Positions 1 through 7,850 of a stretch of DNA of 11,332 nucleotides are shown in pieces (positions within the stretch are counted from its first letter, which is position 1; every line of letters starts with the position of its first letter). The notes below the pieces were generated by a model. That model did no database searches. It was not told where the DNA came from and worked only from the letters and a program-made list of their open reading frames with translations. The translations under genes and the position numbers were made by a program. Source of the stretch: Akkermansia muciniphila (GTDB lineage: Bacteria; Pseudomonadota; Gammaproteobacteria; Burkholderiales; Burkholderiaceae_C); NCBI GenBank assembly GCA_943327015.2, contig CALPVM020000040.1, forward strand, positions 1-11,332. Reading direction: 5' to 3'.

Positions 1-1
1 A

Positions 2-946
2 GGTGTAATGGCTTTCCAAGACTGCCTGTACCAACTGCGTATTCCGTATTCCAGCGACGCTGCTGTTGCTTTTGCCGACACCTCCATGGAAGCCATCAGC
101 TACTACGCTTACTGGGCATCCAGCGAACTGTCACGTGAGCGTGGCCGGTACTCTACTTTCAAAGGCTCATTGTGGGACAAAGGTGTGTTACCGCCTGACA
201 CCATCGACATGCTGGCACAGCAACGCGGCGGCTACGTCGAAGTTGACCGTTCAGCTACGCTCGACTGGGATGCCTTGCGTAAAAAAATCGCCACAGACGG
301 CATGCGCAACTCTAATTGCGTAGCCATTGCTCCCACTGCAACCATCTCCAACATCATTGGTGTGGATGCATCCATTGAGCCTTGCTTTGGCAACTTGTCG
401 GTCAAATCCAACCTATCGGGCGAATTCACCATCATCAACAGCTATTTGGTGCGCGACCTCAAGCGCCTGGGTCTGTGGGATGACGTGATGGTGATGGACC
501 TGAAACACTTTGATGGATCTCTCGCACCCATTGACCGTGTGCCGCAAGAAGTCAAACAACTCTACGCCACTGCATTTGAAGTTGAAACACGCTGGCTGGT
601 AGAAGCGGCCGCACGTCGCCAAAAATGGATCGACCAAGCGCAATCGCTCAATATCTACATGGCGGGCGCCTCCGGCAAAAAGCTGGACGACACTTACAAG
701 TTAGCGTGGTTACGTGGCCTAAAAACCACCTACTACCTGCGCACTATGTCTGCCACCCATGCCGAAAAATCTACCGTTACAGCGGGTCGATTGAATGCCG
801 TGTCTTCGGGCAACGATGCCTCCGGCTCCACCCGTATGTCCAGCGCTTTAGAAGCCGCCGCTGCAGCCGCACAAATGCAGATGGCAGCAGCCACTGACGT
901 GAAATTTTGCGGCGTGGATGACCCAACCTGCGAAGCCTGCCAATAA
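2..946 (+). CDS. nrdA: Ribonucleoside-diphosphate reductase alpha subunit, class Ia (3' part)
   Basis: This is the C-terminal 314 residues of the large subunit, which reduces ribonucleoside diphosphates to deoxy forms together with NrdB. The reading frame is open from the window edge, so the ATP-cone and the active-site Cys/Glu region lie upstream. The fragment carries the family block PTATISNIIGVDASIEP (from about base 332), then NLSVKSNLSGEF and LVRDLKRLGLWDD. The adjacent tyrosines of LKTTYYLRT (codons 731-736) match the Tyr pair (730/731 in E. coli) that relays the radical from NrdB. The tail ends CGVDDPTCEACQ: the last two cysteines (929-931 and 938-940) are the expected swinging redox pair that re-reduces the active site, spaced CX2C rather than the CX4C of E. 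coli. nrdB follows after 39 bp on the same strand, so the two are probably co-transcribed from a promoter upstream of the window. Confidence 0.96.
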   Translation, partial: GVMAFQDCLYQLRIPYSSDAAVAFADTSMEAISYYAYWASSELSRERGRYSTFKGSLWDKGVLPPDTIDMLAQQRGGYVEVDRSATLDWDALRKKIATDGMRNSNCVAIAPTATISNIIGVDASIEPCFGNLSVKSNLSGEFTIINSYLVRDLKRLGLWDDVMVMDLKHFDGSLAPIDRVPQEVKQLYATAFEVETRWLVEAAARRQKWIDQAQSLNIYMAGASGKKLDDTYKLAWLRGLKTTYYLRTMSATHAEKSTVTAGRLNAVSSGNDASGSTRMSSALEAAAAAAQMQMAAATDVKFCGVDDPTCEACQ

Positions 947-985
947 ACCCGCAAACCCTGCAATAAGCTCAACAAGGAATACACC

Positions 986-2143
986 ATGCTTACCTGGGAC
1001 GAAGAAGTTCAAACCACACTACCGCAGCGTACCGAACCATCGGTACGCGAACCGCGCCTGCAAGCCGTGCCACTAGCGTCTGCCGCACCAGCAGAACCCA
1101 CTTTCAGGGCGGATCCTGCCCCCATGAAACGGGTGCGTGCTTCCGACAAGCGCATCATCAACGGCCAAACCGATGTCAACCAATTAGTGCCTTTCAAGTA
1201 CAAATGGGCGTGGGAAAAATACCTTGCCACCTGCGCCAACCACTGGATGCCGCAAGAAGTAAACATGACGCGCGACATCGCTCTGTGGAAAGACCCCAAC
1301 GGTCTAACCGAAGACGAACGCCGCATTGTCAAACGTAACCTCGGCTTTTTTGTAACCGCCGACTCGCTGGCCGCCAACAACATTGTGCTGGGTACGTACC
1401 GCCACATTACCGCGCCAGAGTGCCGCCAGTTTTTGCTGCGTCAGGCGTTTGAAGAAGCTATTCACACCCACGCTTACCAGTACATTGTGGAGTCACTGGG
1501 CTTGGATGAGAGCGAAATCTTCAATGCCTACAACGAAGTGCAATCCATTCGTGACAAAGATGAGTTCCTGATTCCGTTTATCAGCGCCATCATGGACCCC
1601 AACTTTCATACCGGCACCCAAGAAACTGACCAAACACTGCTCAAGTCGCTGATTGTGTTTGCTTGCCTCATGGAAGGCCTGTTCTTCTACGTTGGCTTTA
1701 CGCAAATTCTGGCACTGGGTCGCCAAAACAAAATGACTGGTGCAGCCGAACAGTACCAATACATTTTGCGCGACGAGTCGATGCACTGCAATTTTGGCAT
1801 TGACCTGATCAATCAGCTCAAGCTCGAAAACCCACACTTGTGGACCGCAGAGTTCAAGGCCGAAATCAAAGCCTTGTTCGAGAAAGCGGTAGAACTGGAA
1901 TACCGCTACGCTGAAGACACCATGCCACGTGGTGTGCTGGGTATGAATGCATCTATGTTCAAAGGCTACCTGCGCTACATTGCCAACCGTCGCGCCACCC
2001 AGATAGGCTTGGAAGCCTTGTTCCCGAACGAAGAAAACCCGTTCCCTTGGATGAGCGAGATGATTGACTTGAAAAAAGAACGCAACTTCTTTGAAACCCG
2101 GGTCATTGAATACCAATCTGGCGGAGCGCTGTCTTGGGATTAA
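986..2143 (+). CDS. nrdB: Ribonucleoside-diphosphate reductase beta subunit, class Ia
   Basis: This 385-residue protein is the small subunit that holds the diiron-tyrosyl radical cofactor and passes the radical to NrdA. All cofactor residues are visible at family spacing: D126 (TADSL), E157 and H160 (EEAIHTHAY), the radical Tyr164, E230 (CLMEGLFF), and E264 and H267 (RDESMHCNFG). The Glu-Ala-Ile-His...Tyr spacing matches E115/H118/Y122 of E. coli. The presence of Tyr argues for a classical class Ia enzyme rather than a Tyr-less subclass. The start is supported by AAGGA at 974-978, seven bases before ATG. Residues 1 to about 55 form a Pro/Ala-rich extension longer than in E. coli; the conserved core begins near INGQTDVNQLVPFKYKW. 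I see no convincing terminator after the stop. Confidence 0.97.
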   Translation: MLTWDEEVQTTLPQRTEPSVREPRLQAVPLASAAPAEPTFRADPAPMKRVRASDKRIINGQTDVNQLVPFKYKWAWEKYLATCANHWMPQEVNMTRDIALWKDPNGLTEDERRIVKRNLGFFVTADSLAANNIVLGTYRHITAPECRQFLLRQAFEEAIHTHAYQYIVESLGLDESEIFNAYNEVQSIRDKDEFLIPFISAIMDPNFHTGTQETDQTLLKSLIVFACLMEGLFFYVGFTQILALGRQNKMTGAAEQYQYILRDESMHCNFGIDLINQLKLENPHLWTAEFKAEIKALFEKAVELEYRYAEDTMPRGVLGMNASMFKGYLRYIANRRATQIGLEALFPNEENPFPWMSEMIDLKKERNFFETRVIEYQSGGALSWD

Positions 2144-2163
2144 GACTCCATTCAAAAGCGTAG

Positions 2164-2226
2164 CATTGGCAAAAGCCCTATTCGCAAGCAAATAACTTAA
2201 TCAGCCAATGAAAGCTTGATGCGAAT
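2164..2226. repeat. Two interleaved inverted repeats between nrdB and the H1-like gene
   Basis: CATTGGC at 2164-2170 is the exact inverse of GCCAATG at 2204-2210. ATTCGCAAGC at 2180-2189 is the inverse of GCTT (2214-2217) plus GCGAAT (2221-2226), with GAT bulged out. The two pairings cross, so in RNA they would be mutually exclusive or form a pseudoknot. No T-run follows, so this is not a standard intrinsic terminator. A third small inverted pair, GCAATT (2241-2246) and AATTGC (2257-2262), lies just downstream. The rest of the 188-bp gap holds no gene that I can support. Confidence 0.4.
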
Positions 2227-2331
2227 ATGGCATGCTATGCGCAATTGCAAAATTAAAATTGCTGAAATGCAGTGCTTCTGTCAGAATCGACTGCCGGAAG
2301 TCTCTCCCGCACCCTGATCAAGGAGTACAGT

Positions 2332-2553
2332 ATGGCCACCGCCAAAAAAACTGCACCGGCCAAAAAAGCCGCTGCACCAAAAGCCCCCACCAAGAAGGCC
2401 GTGCCATCGGAATCTACAGCTGAAGTCTCTGAACAGCCAGTGACCGAAAAACCGGCTCCTGCCAAAAGATCGTCCAAAGCCACGGGCGGCAGCACCCAAA
2501 CCACGCTCAGCACGAGCGCGCCATGGCCGTTCCCAACCTACAGCAAGCCCTGA
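2332..2553 (+). CDS. Histone H1-like, lysine/alanine-rich DNA-binding protein
   Basis: This 73-residue basic protein begins MATAKKTAPAKKAAAPKAP and continues with further Lys/Ala/Pro-rich stretches. A middle section rich in Ser, Thr and Glu follows, then a C-terminal WPFPTYSKP. Low-complexity Lys-Ala-Pro proteins of this kind in Burkholderiales are annotated as histone H1-like nucleoid proteins, and a WPFPT.SKP end is typical as I remember the family. The protein is expected to bind DNA without sequence specificity through its charged tail. The start at 2332 is chosen because AAGGAG at 2320-2325 lies six bases before it and because the AKK repeats begin there. An in-frame ATG at 2272 would add residues unlike the family. 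The last 16 bp overlap the 3' end of the opposing kinase gene. The exact role (nucleoid compaction or regulation) cannot be read from the sequence. Confidence 0.85.
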   Translation: MATAKKTAPAKKAAAPKAPTKKAVPSESTAEVSEQPVTEKPAPAKRSSKATGGSTQTTLSTSAPWPFPTYSKP

Positions 2554-3443
2554 ACTTCTTTGCTCAGCTGGTAGTTTTGCGGGCCACGTTGGGCAATTTT
2601 TAAAGCACCCAAATGGCTGCCCAATGCGGCACAGCGCGCCAACGGCCAACCTTTTTCCAAACCATACAGCAATGCTGCACGGAAAGAATCGCCACAGCCG
2701 GTCGGGTCTACCACTTGCGCAGCTTCTACCACCGGCACATGCACTTTAATGCCATCTTCCCAAACTTCGCTACCCTGGCTGCCCAGCGTTACCACAAGGC
2801 CACGCACCCGTCGCGAAATCTCTTCAAAGCTCCAACCGGTGCGTTCGCACAGCATTTTGCCTTCGTAGTCGTTGACTGCTACCCAGGTTGCCATCTCAAT
2901 AAACTGCTTTAACTGTGCACCATCAAAGCGTGGCAATTGTTGCCCTGGGTCAAAAATAAACGGAATAGCAGCATCTTTGAACTGCTGGGCGTGTTGCACC
3001 ATGGCATCAAAACCGTCAGGTGCCACAATACCGATTTGAATGTCATCGCGTGCAGCAATTTTGAGCGTATGCGCTTGCTCCATGGCACCGGGGTGAAAGC
3101 CGGTAATCTGGTTATTGTCCTTGTCGGTCATGATCATCGCCTGAGCGGTGTAAGCACCGTCAACCATGCGCACAAACTCGGTGCTGATACCCAAACCTGA
3201 CAACCGCGCCAGATAATCATTACCATCTACACCTACGGTGGCCATAGGCAACGGCGTACCTCCCAGCAGCTTCAGGCCATAGGCAATATTTCCGGCACAG
3301 CCGCCAAAATCACGGCGTAAGGTGGGCAATAAAAAAGAGACATTCAGAATATGCAGCTGGTCCGCCATGATTTGCTCGCCAAACCGCCCCTCAAAGTTCA
3401 TGATGGTGTCAAACGCAATGGAGCCGCAAATAATGGAGGACAT
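2538..3443 (-). CDS. PfkB-family carbohydrate/nucleoside kinase
   Basis: This 301-residue kinase of the ribokinase/PfkB superfamily phosphorylates a sugar or nucleoside hydroxyl using ATP. It has the first PfkB signature region, DFGGCAGNIAYGLKLLGG (residues 45-62), NDYE at 191-194, VVTLGSQGSEVW near 217-228, and the second signature DPTGCGDSFRAALLYGL (246-262), in which D252 is the predicted catalytic base. Relatives in betaproteobacteria are often named adenosine kinase or simply carbohydrate kinase; the substrate cannot be decided from the sequence. The start MSSIICGSIAFDT matches where the family fold begins, although no clear Shine-Dalgarno precedes it. The gene begins 21 bp after the DUF3426 stop, so it is probably the last gene of the accB operon. 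Its 3' end overlaps the H1-like gene tail to tail. Confidence 0.9.
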   Translation of the reverse strand: MSSIICGSIAFDTIMNFEGRFGEQIMADQLHILNVSFLLPTLRRDFGGCAGNIAYGLKLLGGTPLPMATVGVDGNDYLARLSGLGISTEFVRMVDGAYTAQAMIMTDKDNNQITGFHPGAMEQAHTLKIAARDDIQIGIVAPDGFDAMVQHAQQFKDAAIPFIFDPGQQLPRFDGAQLKQFIEMATWVAVNDYEGKMLCERTGWSFEEISRRVRGLVVTLGSQGSEVWEDGIKVHVPVVEAAQVVDPTGCGDSFRAALLYGLEKGWPLARCAALGSHLGALKIAQRGPQNYQLSKEVQGLL

Positions 3444-3464
3444 AAAAAATCGTGAAGTAAAAAT

Positions 3465-4406
3465 TCAGGGGTAAAAAGCCAATAAACGGTAGCCGGCAAT
3501 ACGGTCTGTACTGCCAATTTTTGCACTGACCGGAAGCATAGCCGACAACTCGCTGCCGGCAGCCATGGTCTCGCTTTTAGAGCCAAACTCGGAGTATTGC
3601 AACACCTTGCGTATAACCGGCTGGTCTTGCAAATCGGTCAGGGTAATCTCTACAGCAGGCGTGGCCAGCTCTACCACTCCGCTATTTTTAAGGGTAAAGC
3701 TCAAGCGATACACATCACCACGCACTTTGGTAAACGACGAGCTATCAATCACCACCGACTCTATTTGACGCAGCGGTGTCACCTTGCACCCCATGACCGA
3801 ACAAACTGCCGTAAAAAACTGCTTGGCCTGGGGCGAGGCAGCTGCCATGTGGTCACGTTCATGCACCAAAAACTGCAGACACAACACAGCCAACATCACG
3901 ACAGACGCAATGGCTAACGCCAAACGCACGGGTGGGCGCTGCCAAAACTCATTACCGCGCGCGTTGCGCATGAAAGAAAGATGAACTCCATCTTGCTGCT
4001 CTTCTGGAGCCGCTTCTGATTGCTCATAACGCGGGGCTTTGTCATCGGCGTTTCCTGAAAGCTCAAGCGGGCTTTGCGACAGAAAGGAGTCTACCTGTTG
4101 ATCGTCCTGCACCGATGGTGTGTGGGGTAACGGAGGCTCTGCTGAAGACTGCGACTGAACAGCTGCAGGACTGGCATCTGCCTTTTGCGATGCAAACTTA
4201 AGAGAATCTACCCATGGCTCCTGCACTGGCGGCGCGGGCGGCGTACCGGCTGCGATGGCAGAATCCATATCGTTAAACATGTTGGCATTAGCGTCAAACA
4301 CTTCATTGCACTGACCGCAGCGCACCCAACCTTCGGACATGCGAAGTTGATCGGGCACGACCTTAAACATCGTGGTGCAAGAGGGGCAGCGGGTTATCAT
4401 GCTCAT
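3465..4406 (-). CDS. Zinc-ribbon and DUF3426 domain membrane protein
   Basis: This 313-residue protein has three parts. An N-terminal MJ0042-type zinc ribbon has cysteines C7, C10, C30 and C33 (RCPSC...RCGQC). A long Pro/Ser/Glu/Gln-rich linker, probably disordered, spans residues about 45-150. One hydrophobic segment, RLALAIASVVMLAVLCLQFL (161-180), is a likely transmembrane helix. A C-terminal domain of the DUF3426 type (about 195-313) follows. The predicted topology is a cytoplasmic zinc ribbon and a periplasmic DUF3426 domain, which is inference. The gene sits 28 bp after prmA in the accB-accC-prmA cluster. This arrangement is familiar in betaproteobacteria, but no biochemical function is established that I can cite. 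ATGs at codons 1 and 3 are both possible starts; no strong ribosome binding site separates them. Confidence 0.88.
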   Translation of the reverse strand: MSMITRCPSCTTMFKVVPDQLRMSEGWVRCGQCNEVFDANANMFNDMDSAIAAGTPPAPPVQEPWVDSLKFASQKADASPAAVQSQSSAEPPLPHTPSVQDDQQVDSFLSQSPLELSGNADDKAPRYEQSEAAPEEQQDGVHLSFMRNARGNEFWQRPPVRLALAIASVVMLAVLCLQFLVHERDHMAAASPQAKQFFTAVCSVMGCKVTPLRQIESVVIDSSSFTKVRGDVYRLSFTLKNSGVVELATPAVEITLTDLQDQPVIRKVLQYSEFGSKSETMAAGSELSAMLPVSAKIGSTDRIAGYRLLAFYP

Positions 4407-4434
4407 GGTTATAACATTGTAGAGCTGTCTGGGT

Positions 4435-5319
4435 TTATTTTTTCAAATTTGCAACCATCAATATCCAACCATCCTCTGAATCGGCTACCTGCAGTTGCAC
4501 ATAAGGGGCATAAGCGGCCTTCAGTTCATCCGCCTGACGCTCTAATATACCCGCCAGCACCAAATGCCCGCCAGATGCAACATGTGCGCACAGCAAGGGC
4601 GCTAATACTTTTAAAGGTGTTGCCAAAATATTGGCCAGCACCAAACCGTATTGCCCCTGCGCCAACTCCGGTAAGCCAGCTTGTAACTGCACATGATTGC
4701 TGTCTGCATTGAGTACAGTTGACTGGATTGCGGCCTCGTCAATATCCACCGCCACCACGTGTTTGGCACCCATTTTGGCAGCACCAATCGCCAAAATACC
4801 CGAGCCACAACCATAATCCAACACACGCTCAGCCACGGTGTGTTGCGCCAACCAGCGCAAGCACATGCGGGTAGTAGGATGGGTACCGGTACCAAACGCC
4901 AAGCCGGGGTCCAGTCGTATCACCTGTCTTGCCTGTGCCGGTGGCTCATGCCAGGTCGGCACAATCCAAAATTCGGGCGTAATTTCTACCGGAGCAAATT
5001 GCGATTGCGTGAGTCGCACCCAATCTTGGTCTTGCACCGCAACCACTCCCAACACCTGACACTCTGCAAAAAACTCCTGCGCTTGCAGCAGACGACATGC
5101 GTCAGTTGCCAGTGCCTCGTCGGCAAACAGAGCGATCACGCGGGAGCGTTGCCAGCCGTTTTTGGGTGCTGGCATACCGGGTTCGCCAAACAAAGCCTGC
5201 TCGGCATCGGTTTGGGCATCAGCATCTTCCACGCTCACACTCAATGCGTCCAGCGCGTCGAGTGTGTCACTCAAGGTTTCTATGTGCTGCTCCGGGCACA
5301 TGAGGCGGAGTTCAAACAT
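4435..5319 (-). CDS. prmA: Ribosomal protein L11 methyltransferase
   Basis: This 294-residue SAM-dependent methyltransferase is expected to methylate ribosomal protein L11, both the N-terminal amine and internal lysines, in the cytoplasm. The N-terminal part (1 to about 120) is the L11-recognition domain. The catalytic domain carries DPGLAFGTGTHPTT (137-150), SAM motif I VLDYGCGSGILAIGA (166-180), the acidic VDID (191-194) that would bind the SAM ribose, and the active-site block ANILATPL (229-236). The length matches the E. coli enzyme (about 293). The start lies 8 bp after the accC stop codon, with an AGGG stretch just upstream, so translation is probably coupled to accC. The accC-prmA linkage is common in betaproteobacteria. 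Confidence 0.96.
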   Translation of the reverse strand: MFELRLMCPEQHIETLSDTLDALDALSVSVEDADAQTDAEQALFGEPGMPAPKNGWQRSRVIALFADEALATDACRLLQAQEFFAECQVLGVVAVQDQDWVRLTQSQFAPVEITPEFWIVPTWHEPPAQARQVIRLDPGLAFGTGTHPTTRMCLRWLAQHTVAERVLDYGCGSGILAIGAAKMGAKHVVAVDIDEAAIQSTVLNADSNHVQLQAGLPELAQGQYGLVLANILATPLKVLAPLLCAHVASGGHLVLAGILERQADELKAAYAPYVQLQVADSEDGWILMVANLKK

Positions 5320-5327
5320 GGCAAACC

Positions 5328-6677
5328 CTAACGTTTATGCTGCTCAAGCCAATGCTCCAAATAATGAATATTGGTGCCACCACCCATAAACTTGGCGTCC
5401 ACCAGCAACTCACGGTGCAATGGAATATTGGTTTTAATACCTTCCACCACCATTTCGGCCAAAGCGGTACTCATGCGCGCCATGGCTTGCTCGCGGGTGT
5501 CGCCGTGCACAATGATTTTGCCCACCATAGAGTCATAGTTAGGTGGCACGGTGTAGTTGGTGTACACATGCGAATCGACCCGCACTCCAGGACCACCCGG
5601 CGCATGCCACATAGTGACGCGCCCCGGAGATGGCGTAAATTTATACGGGTCTTCGGCATTGATGCGACACTCCATCGCGTGGCCATTGATTTGAATTTGG
5701 CGTTGGGTAAACGGCAGCTTTAAGCCAGCGGCCACCATGATCTGGGTTTTGACAATATCAATGCCTGTAACCCACTCTGTAACAGGATGCTCCACCTGCA
5801 CGCGGGTGTTCATTTCAATAAAATAAAACTCGCCGTCTTCGTACAAAAACTCAAAAGTACCAGCACCGCGGTAGCCCATTTTTTTACAGGCAACAACACA
5901 GCGCTCACCAATACGTTCAATCAGTTTGCGGTTGATGCCGGGCGCAGGCGCTTCTTCCAGAATTTTCTGGTGGCGCCGCTGCATGGAGCAATCGCGCTCT
6001 CCCAAATAAACAGCGTTTTTGTGCTGATCTGCCAGTACCTGAATTTCAATATGGCGCGGGTTTTGTAAAAACTTTTCGAGGTACACCTCGGGGTTGCCAA
6101 ATGCAGTGCCTGCTTCGGCTTTTGTCAGGGTCACAGCATTGATTAATGCGGCTTCGGTATGCACTACGCGCATGCCGCGGCCACCACCTCCACCTGCCGC
6201 CTTGATAATGACTGGGTAGCCCACCGATTTGGCTATTCGGCGGATTTGCACCGGATCATCGGGCAAAGCACCTTCAGAGCCTGGCACACAAGGCACGCCG
6301 GCGCGAATCATGGCTTGCTTGGCAGACACCTTGTCACCCATCAAACGAATAGAGTCGGGCGTAGGTCCAATAAACTGGAAGCCGCTTTTCTCAACGCGCT
6401 CGGCAAAATCAGCGTTCTCACTTAAAAAACCATAACCGGGGTGTATAGCCTCGGCATCAGTGACTTCGGCCGCTGAAATAATGGCAGGCATGTTGAGGTA
6501 ACTTTGTGCAGAGGCTGCGGGGCCTATGCATACCGCCTCTTCGGCCAGCTTGACGTATTTGGCCTCGCGGTCTGCCTCTGAATACACCATTACAGCCTTA
6601 ACACCCAATTCGCGGCAAGCACGCTGAATACGCAATGCAATTTCGCCTCGGTTGGCAACCAGAATTTTTTTAAACAT
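5328..6677 (-). CDS. accC: Acetyl-CoA carboxylase, biotin carboxylase subunit
   Basis: This 449-residue ATP-grasp enzyme carboxylates biotin on AccB, the first half-reaction of acetyl-CoA carboxylase and the committed step of fatty acid synthesis. The numbering matches E. coli AccC over the catalytic region, and its key residues are present. These are K116 (GDKVSAK), K159 (IIKA) followed by the glycine-rich loop AGGGGGRGM (161-169), H209, R235-H236-Q237-K238, E276 (GTFEF), E288/N290/R292 (EMNTR) and R338 (MECR). The length also matches (449). The gene lies 18 bp after accB and 8 bp before prmA on the same strand. The Shine-Dalgarno is weak, which fits translational coupling to accB. Confidence 0.98.
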   Translation of the reverse strand: MFKKILVANRGEIALRIQRACRELGVKAVMVYSEADREAKYVKLAEEAVCIGPAASAQSYLNMPAIISAAEVTDAEAIHPGYGFLSENADFAERVEKSGFQFIGPTPDSIRLMGDKVSAKQAMIRAGVPCVPGSEGALPDDPVQIRRIAKSVGYPVIIKAAGGGGGRGMRVVHTEAALINAVTLTKAEAGTAFGNPEVYLEKFLQNPRHIEIQVLADQHKNAVYLGERDCSMQRRHQKILEEAPAPGINRKLIERIGERCVVACKKMGYRGAGTFEFLYEDGEFYFIEMNTRVQVEHPVTEWVTGIDIVKTQIMVAAGLKLPFTQRQIQINGHAMECRINAEDPYKFTPSPGRVTMWHAPGGPGVRVDSHVYTNYTVPPNYDSMVGKIIVHGDTREQAMARMSTALAEMVVEGIKTNIPLHRELLVDAKFMGGGTNIHYLEHWLEQHKR

Positions 6678-6695
6678 AGGCAGTATTGCGTGAAC

Positions 6696-7157
6696 TTATT
6701 CAATAATAAAAAGAGCTTGACCGTATTCCACGGCCTGCCCGTTTTCACACAAGATTTGTCCCACCGTGCCTGATTTATCGGCCTCGATTTCGTTCAAAAT
6801 TTTCATGGCCTCAATGATGCAAATGGTTTGCCCTTCTTTAACCGCATCGCCCACTTCAACAAAGGGCTTAGAGCCAGGCGCTGAAGACCGGTAAAAAGTA
6901 CCCACCATAGGAGACTTGACAGTGTGGCCTGCAGGCACATCAACCACCGGCACGGCAGTCAGAGGGCTTTCAGTGGCAGGCATAGAAACAGGTGCAGATG
7001 CATAAGAAGGAACGTGCACGTGCTGCACCGACCCCACTGGCATGGCCCCGCCACCTTTAACAATGCGTACTTTGCCTTCTGCCTCGGTAATTTCCAACTC
7101 TGACACATTGGATTCGGAAACCAAATCAATCAAGGTTTTGAGCTTGCGTAAATCCAT
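6696..7157 (-). CDS. accB: Biotin carboxyl carrier protein of acetyl-CoA carboxylase
   Basis: This 153-residue protein carries biotin between biotin carboxylase (AccC) and the carboxyltransferase. The N-terminal helix (MDLRKLKTLIDLV) is followed by a Pro/Ala-rich linker (about 36-75) and then a biotinyl domain (about 77-153). The biotin attachment site EAMK gives K119 within IIEAMKILNEIEAD. The family 'thumb' region SSAPGSKPFVEVGD (91-104) is also present, as in E. coli AccB. A GGAG six bases before ATG supports the start. It is the first gene of the probable accB-accC-prmA-DUF3426-pfkB operon and has the only sizeable upstream gap of that group (135 bp). Confidence 0.97.
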   Translation of the reverse strand: MDLRKLKTLIDLVSESNVSELEITEAEGKVRIVKGGGAMPVGSVQHVHVPSYASAPVSMPATESPLTAVPVVDVPAGHTVKSPMVGTFYRSSAPGSKPFVEVGDAVKEGQTICIIEAMKILNEIEADKSGTVGQILCENGQAVEYGQALFIIE

Positions 7158-7180
7158 GATAACTCCAGCCGTTAGATTGC

Positions 7181-7239
7181 GTAAACGGCGTAATTTACAG
7201 CAAAAATAACATATCTTTTAGTATCTGACGCCAATTTAC
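7181..7239 (-). repeat. Short repeats in the accB upstream region
   Basis: The accB 5' region holds a 5-bp inverted repeat, GTAAA at 7181-7185 and TTTAC at 7194-7198, with an 8-nt loop. There is also a direct repeat of AATTTAC (plus-strand reading) at 7192-7198 and 7233-7239. The motif GCGTAA occurs twice within 7179-7192. These could be operator sites or chance in AT-rich sequence. No known regulator site was recognised. Confidence 0.3.
7206..7234 (-). promoter_or_regulatory. Candidate sigma-70 promoter for accB
   Basis: On the minus strand, TTGGCG (7234-7229) and TGTTAT (7211-7206) are separated by 17 bp; each matches four of six consensus bases. The predicted start would be near 7199, leaving a leader of about 40 nt before accB. 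The gap is AT-rich compared with the flanking genes, as expected of a promoter region, but the match is only moderate and read-through from the tlpA-like gene is also possible. Confidence 0.3.
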
Positions 7240-7292
7240 GATATTTTGATCTGATTTAAACACCCAAACCAGACTCCAAACTTAGTAATTCG

Positions 7293-7850
7293 CTATTTTA
7301 ACCCAGCCCAAGCCTCTAAGTCAGCCGCACGCAGCTGTCCCATTTTGCGCTGCAGCACCTCGCCTTGGGATGATATAACCACAGAGAATGGCAAACCACC
7401 CGTGACATTACCCAAAGCTCGCCCCAGCTCAACCCCACCCATGGACGCTATTGCCACAGGAAAAGCCAAAGGCATTTTGTCCAAAAATTTGTTGACTGCA
7501 CTAGGGCTATCCACCGCCAATCCCAGCACTTGCCAATCAGCCGCTTTGTTTTGCAGGTAAAAATTATTAATCAGTGGCAATTCTTCTACACATGGCGGAC
7601 ACCATGTTGCCCAAAAATTAATCAACAATGGTTTACCTTTAAAAACAGACATCGCCAACGTTTGCCCAGCAGGGGTTTTCCATTGCTGCGCCCACAATCC
7701 GGGCACAGGCTCCTGCGCCACTGCAGACACAACATCACCGTCTGTTTGGTTGCGCCACCAGCCCACGCCAAGCCCCAAAAAACCAGCAAGCCCTGCAGCC
7801 CCCCATAACACTGAGCGACGCGACGGAGACAATTGAGAAGGTGTAGTCAT
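7293..7850 (-). CDS. TlpA/ResA-like thioredoxin-fold thiol-disulfide protein
   Basis: This 185-residue protein has an N-terminal export or anchor segment. It contains a twin arginine (SPSRRSVL, R11-R12) followed by a hydrophobic stretch (about 14-32), then a thioredoxin-like domain from about residue 48. The active site is WCPPC (C84, C87) in INFWATWCPPCVEELP, and the cis-proline is P154 (GGLPFS). The CPPC motif and the TlpA-like context point to a membrane-anchored or periplasmic reductant, for example in cytochrome c maturation or protein disulfide handling; the partner is unknown. SRRSVL resembles a Tat signal but lacks the usual Phe and Lys, so Sec or Tat export is undecided. The start codon overlaps the stop of the upstream gene as ATGA, indicating translational coupling. 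Confidence 0.9.
   Translation of the reverse strand: MTTPSQLSPSRRSVLWGAAGLAGFLGLGVGWWRNQTDGDVVSAVAQEPVPGLWAQQWKTPAGQTLAMSVFKGKPLLINFWATWCPPCVEELPLINNFYLQNKAADWQVLGLAVDSPSAVNKFLDKMPLAFPVAIASMGGVELGRALGNVTGGLPFSVVISSQGEVLQRKMGQLRAADLEAWAGLK

Noticed and set aside
1493..2191. 232-codon minus-strand ORF opposite nrdB
   Set aside because: It lies antisense to strongly conserved NrdB metal-binding sequence, shows no recognisable domain, and is explained by the codon bias of the real gene.
2272..2331. N-terminal extension of the H1-like gene from an upstream ATG
   Set aside because: A strong AAGGAG sits before the ATG at 2332, and the extension lacks the Lys/Ala composition of the family.
4759..5331. 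190-codon plus-strand ORF opposite prmA
   Set aside because: prmA on the other strand is certain from its motifs. The product of this ORF is low-complexity and His/Arg-rich, like an antisense shadow.
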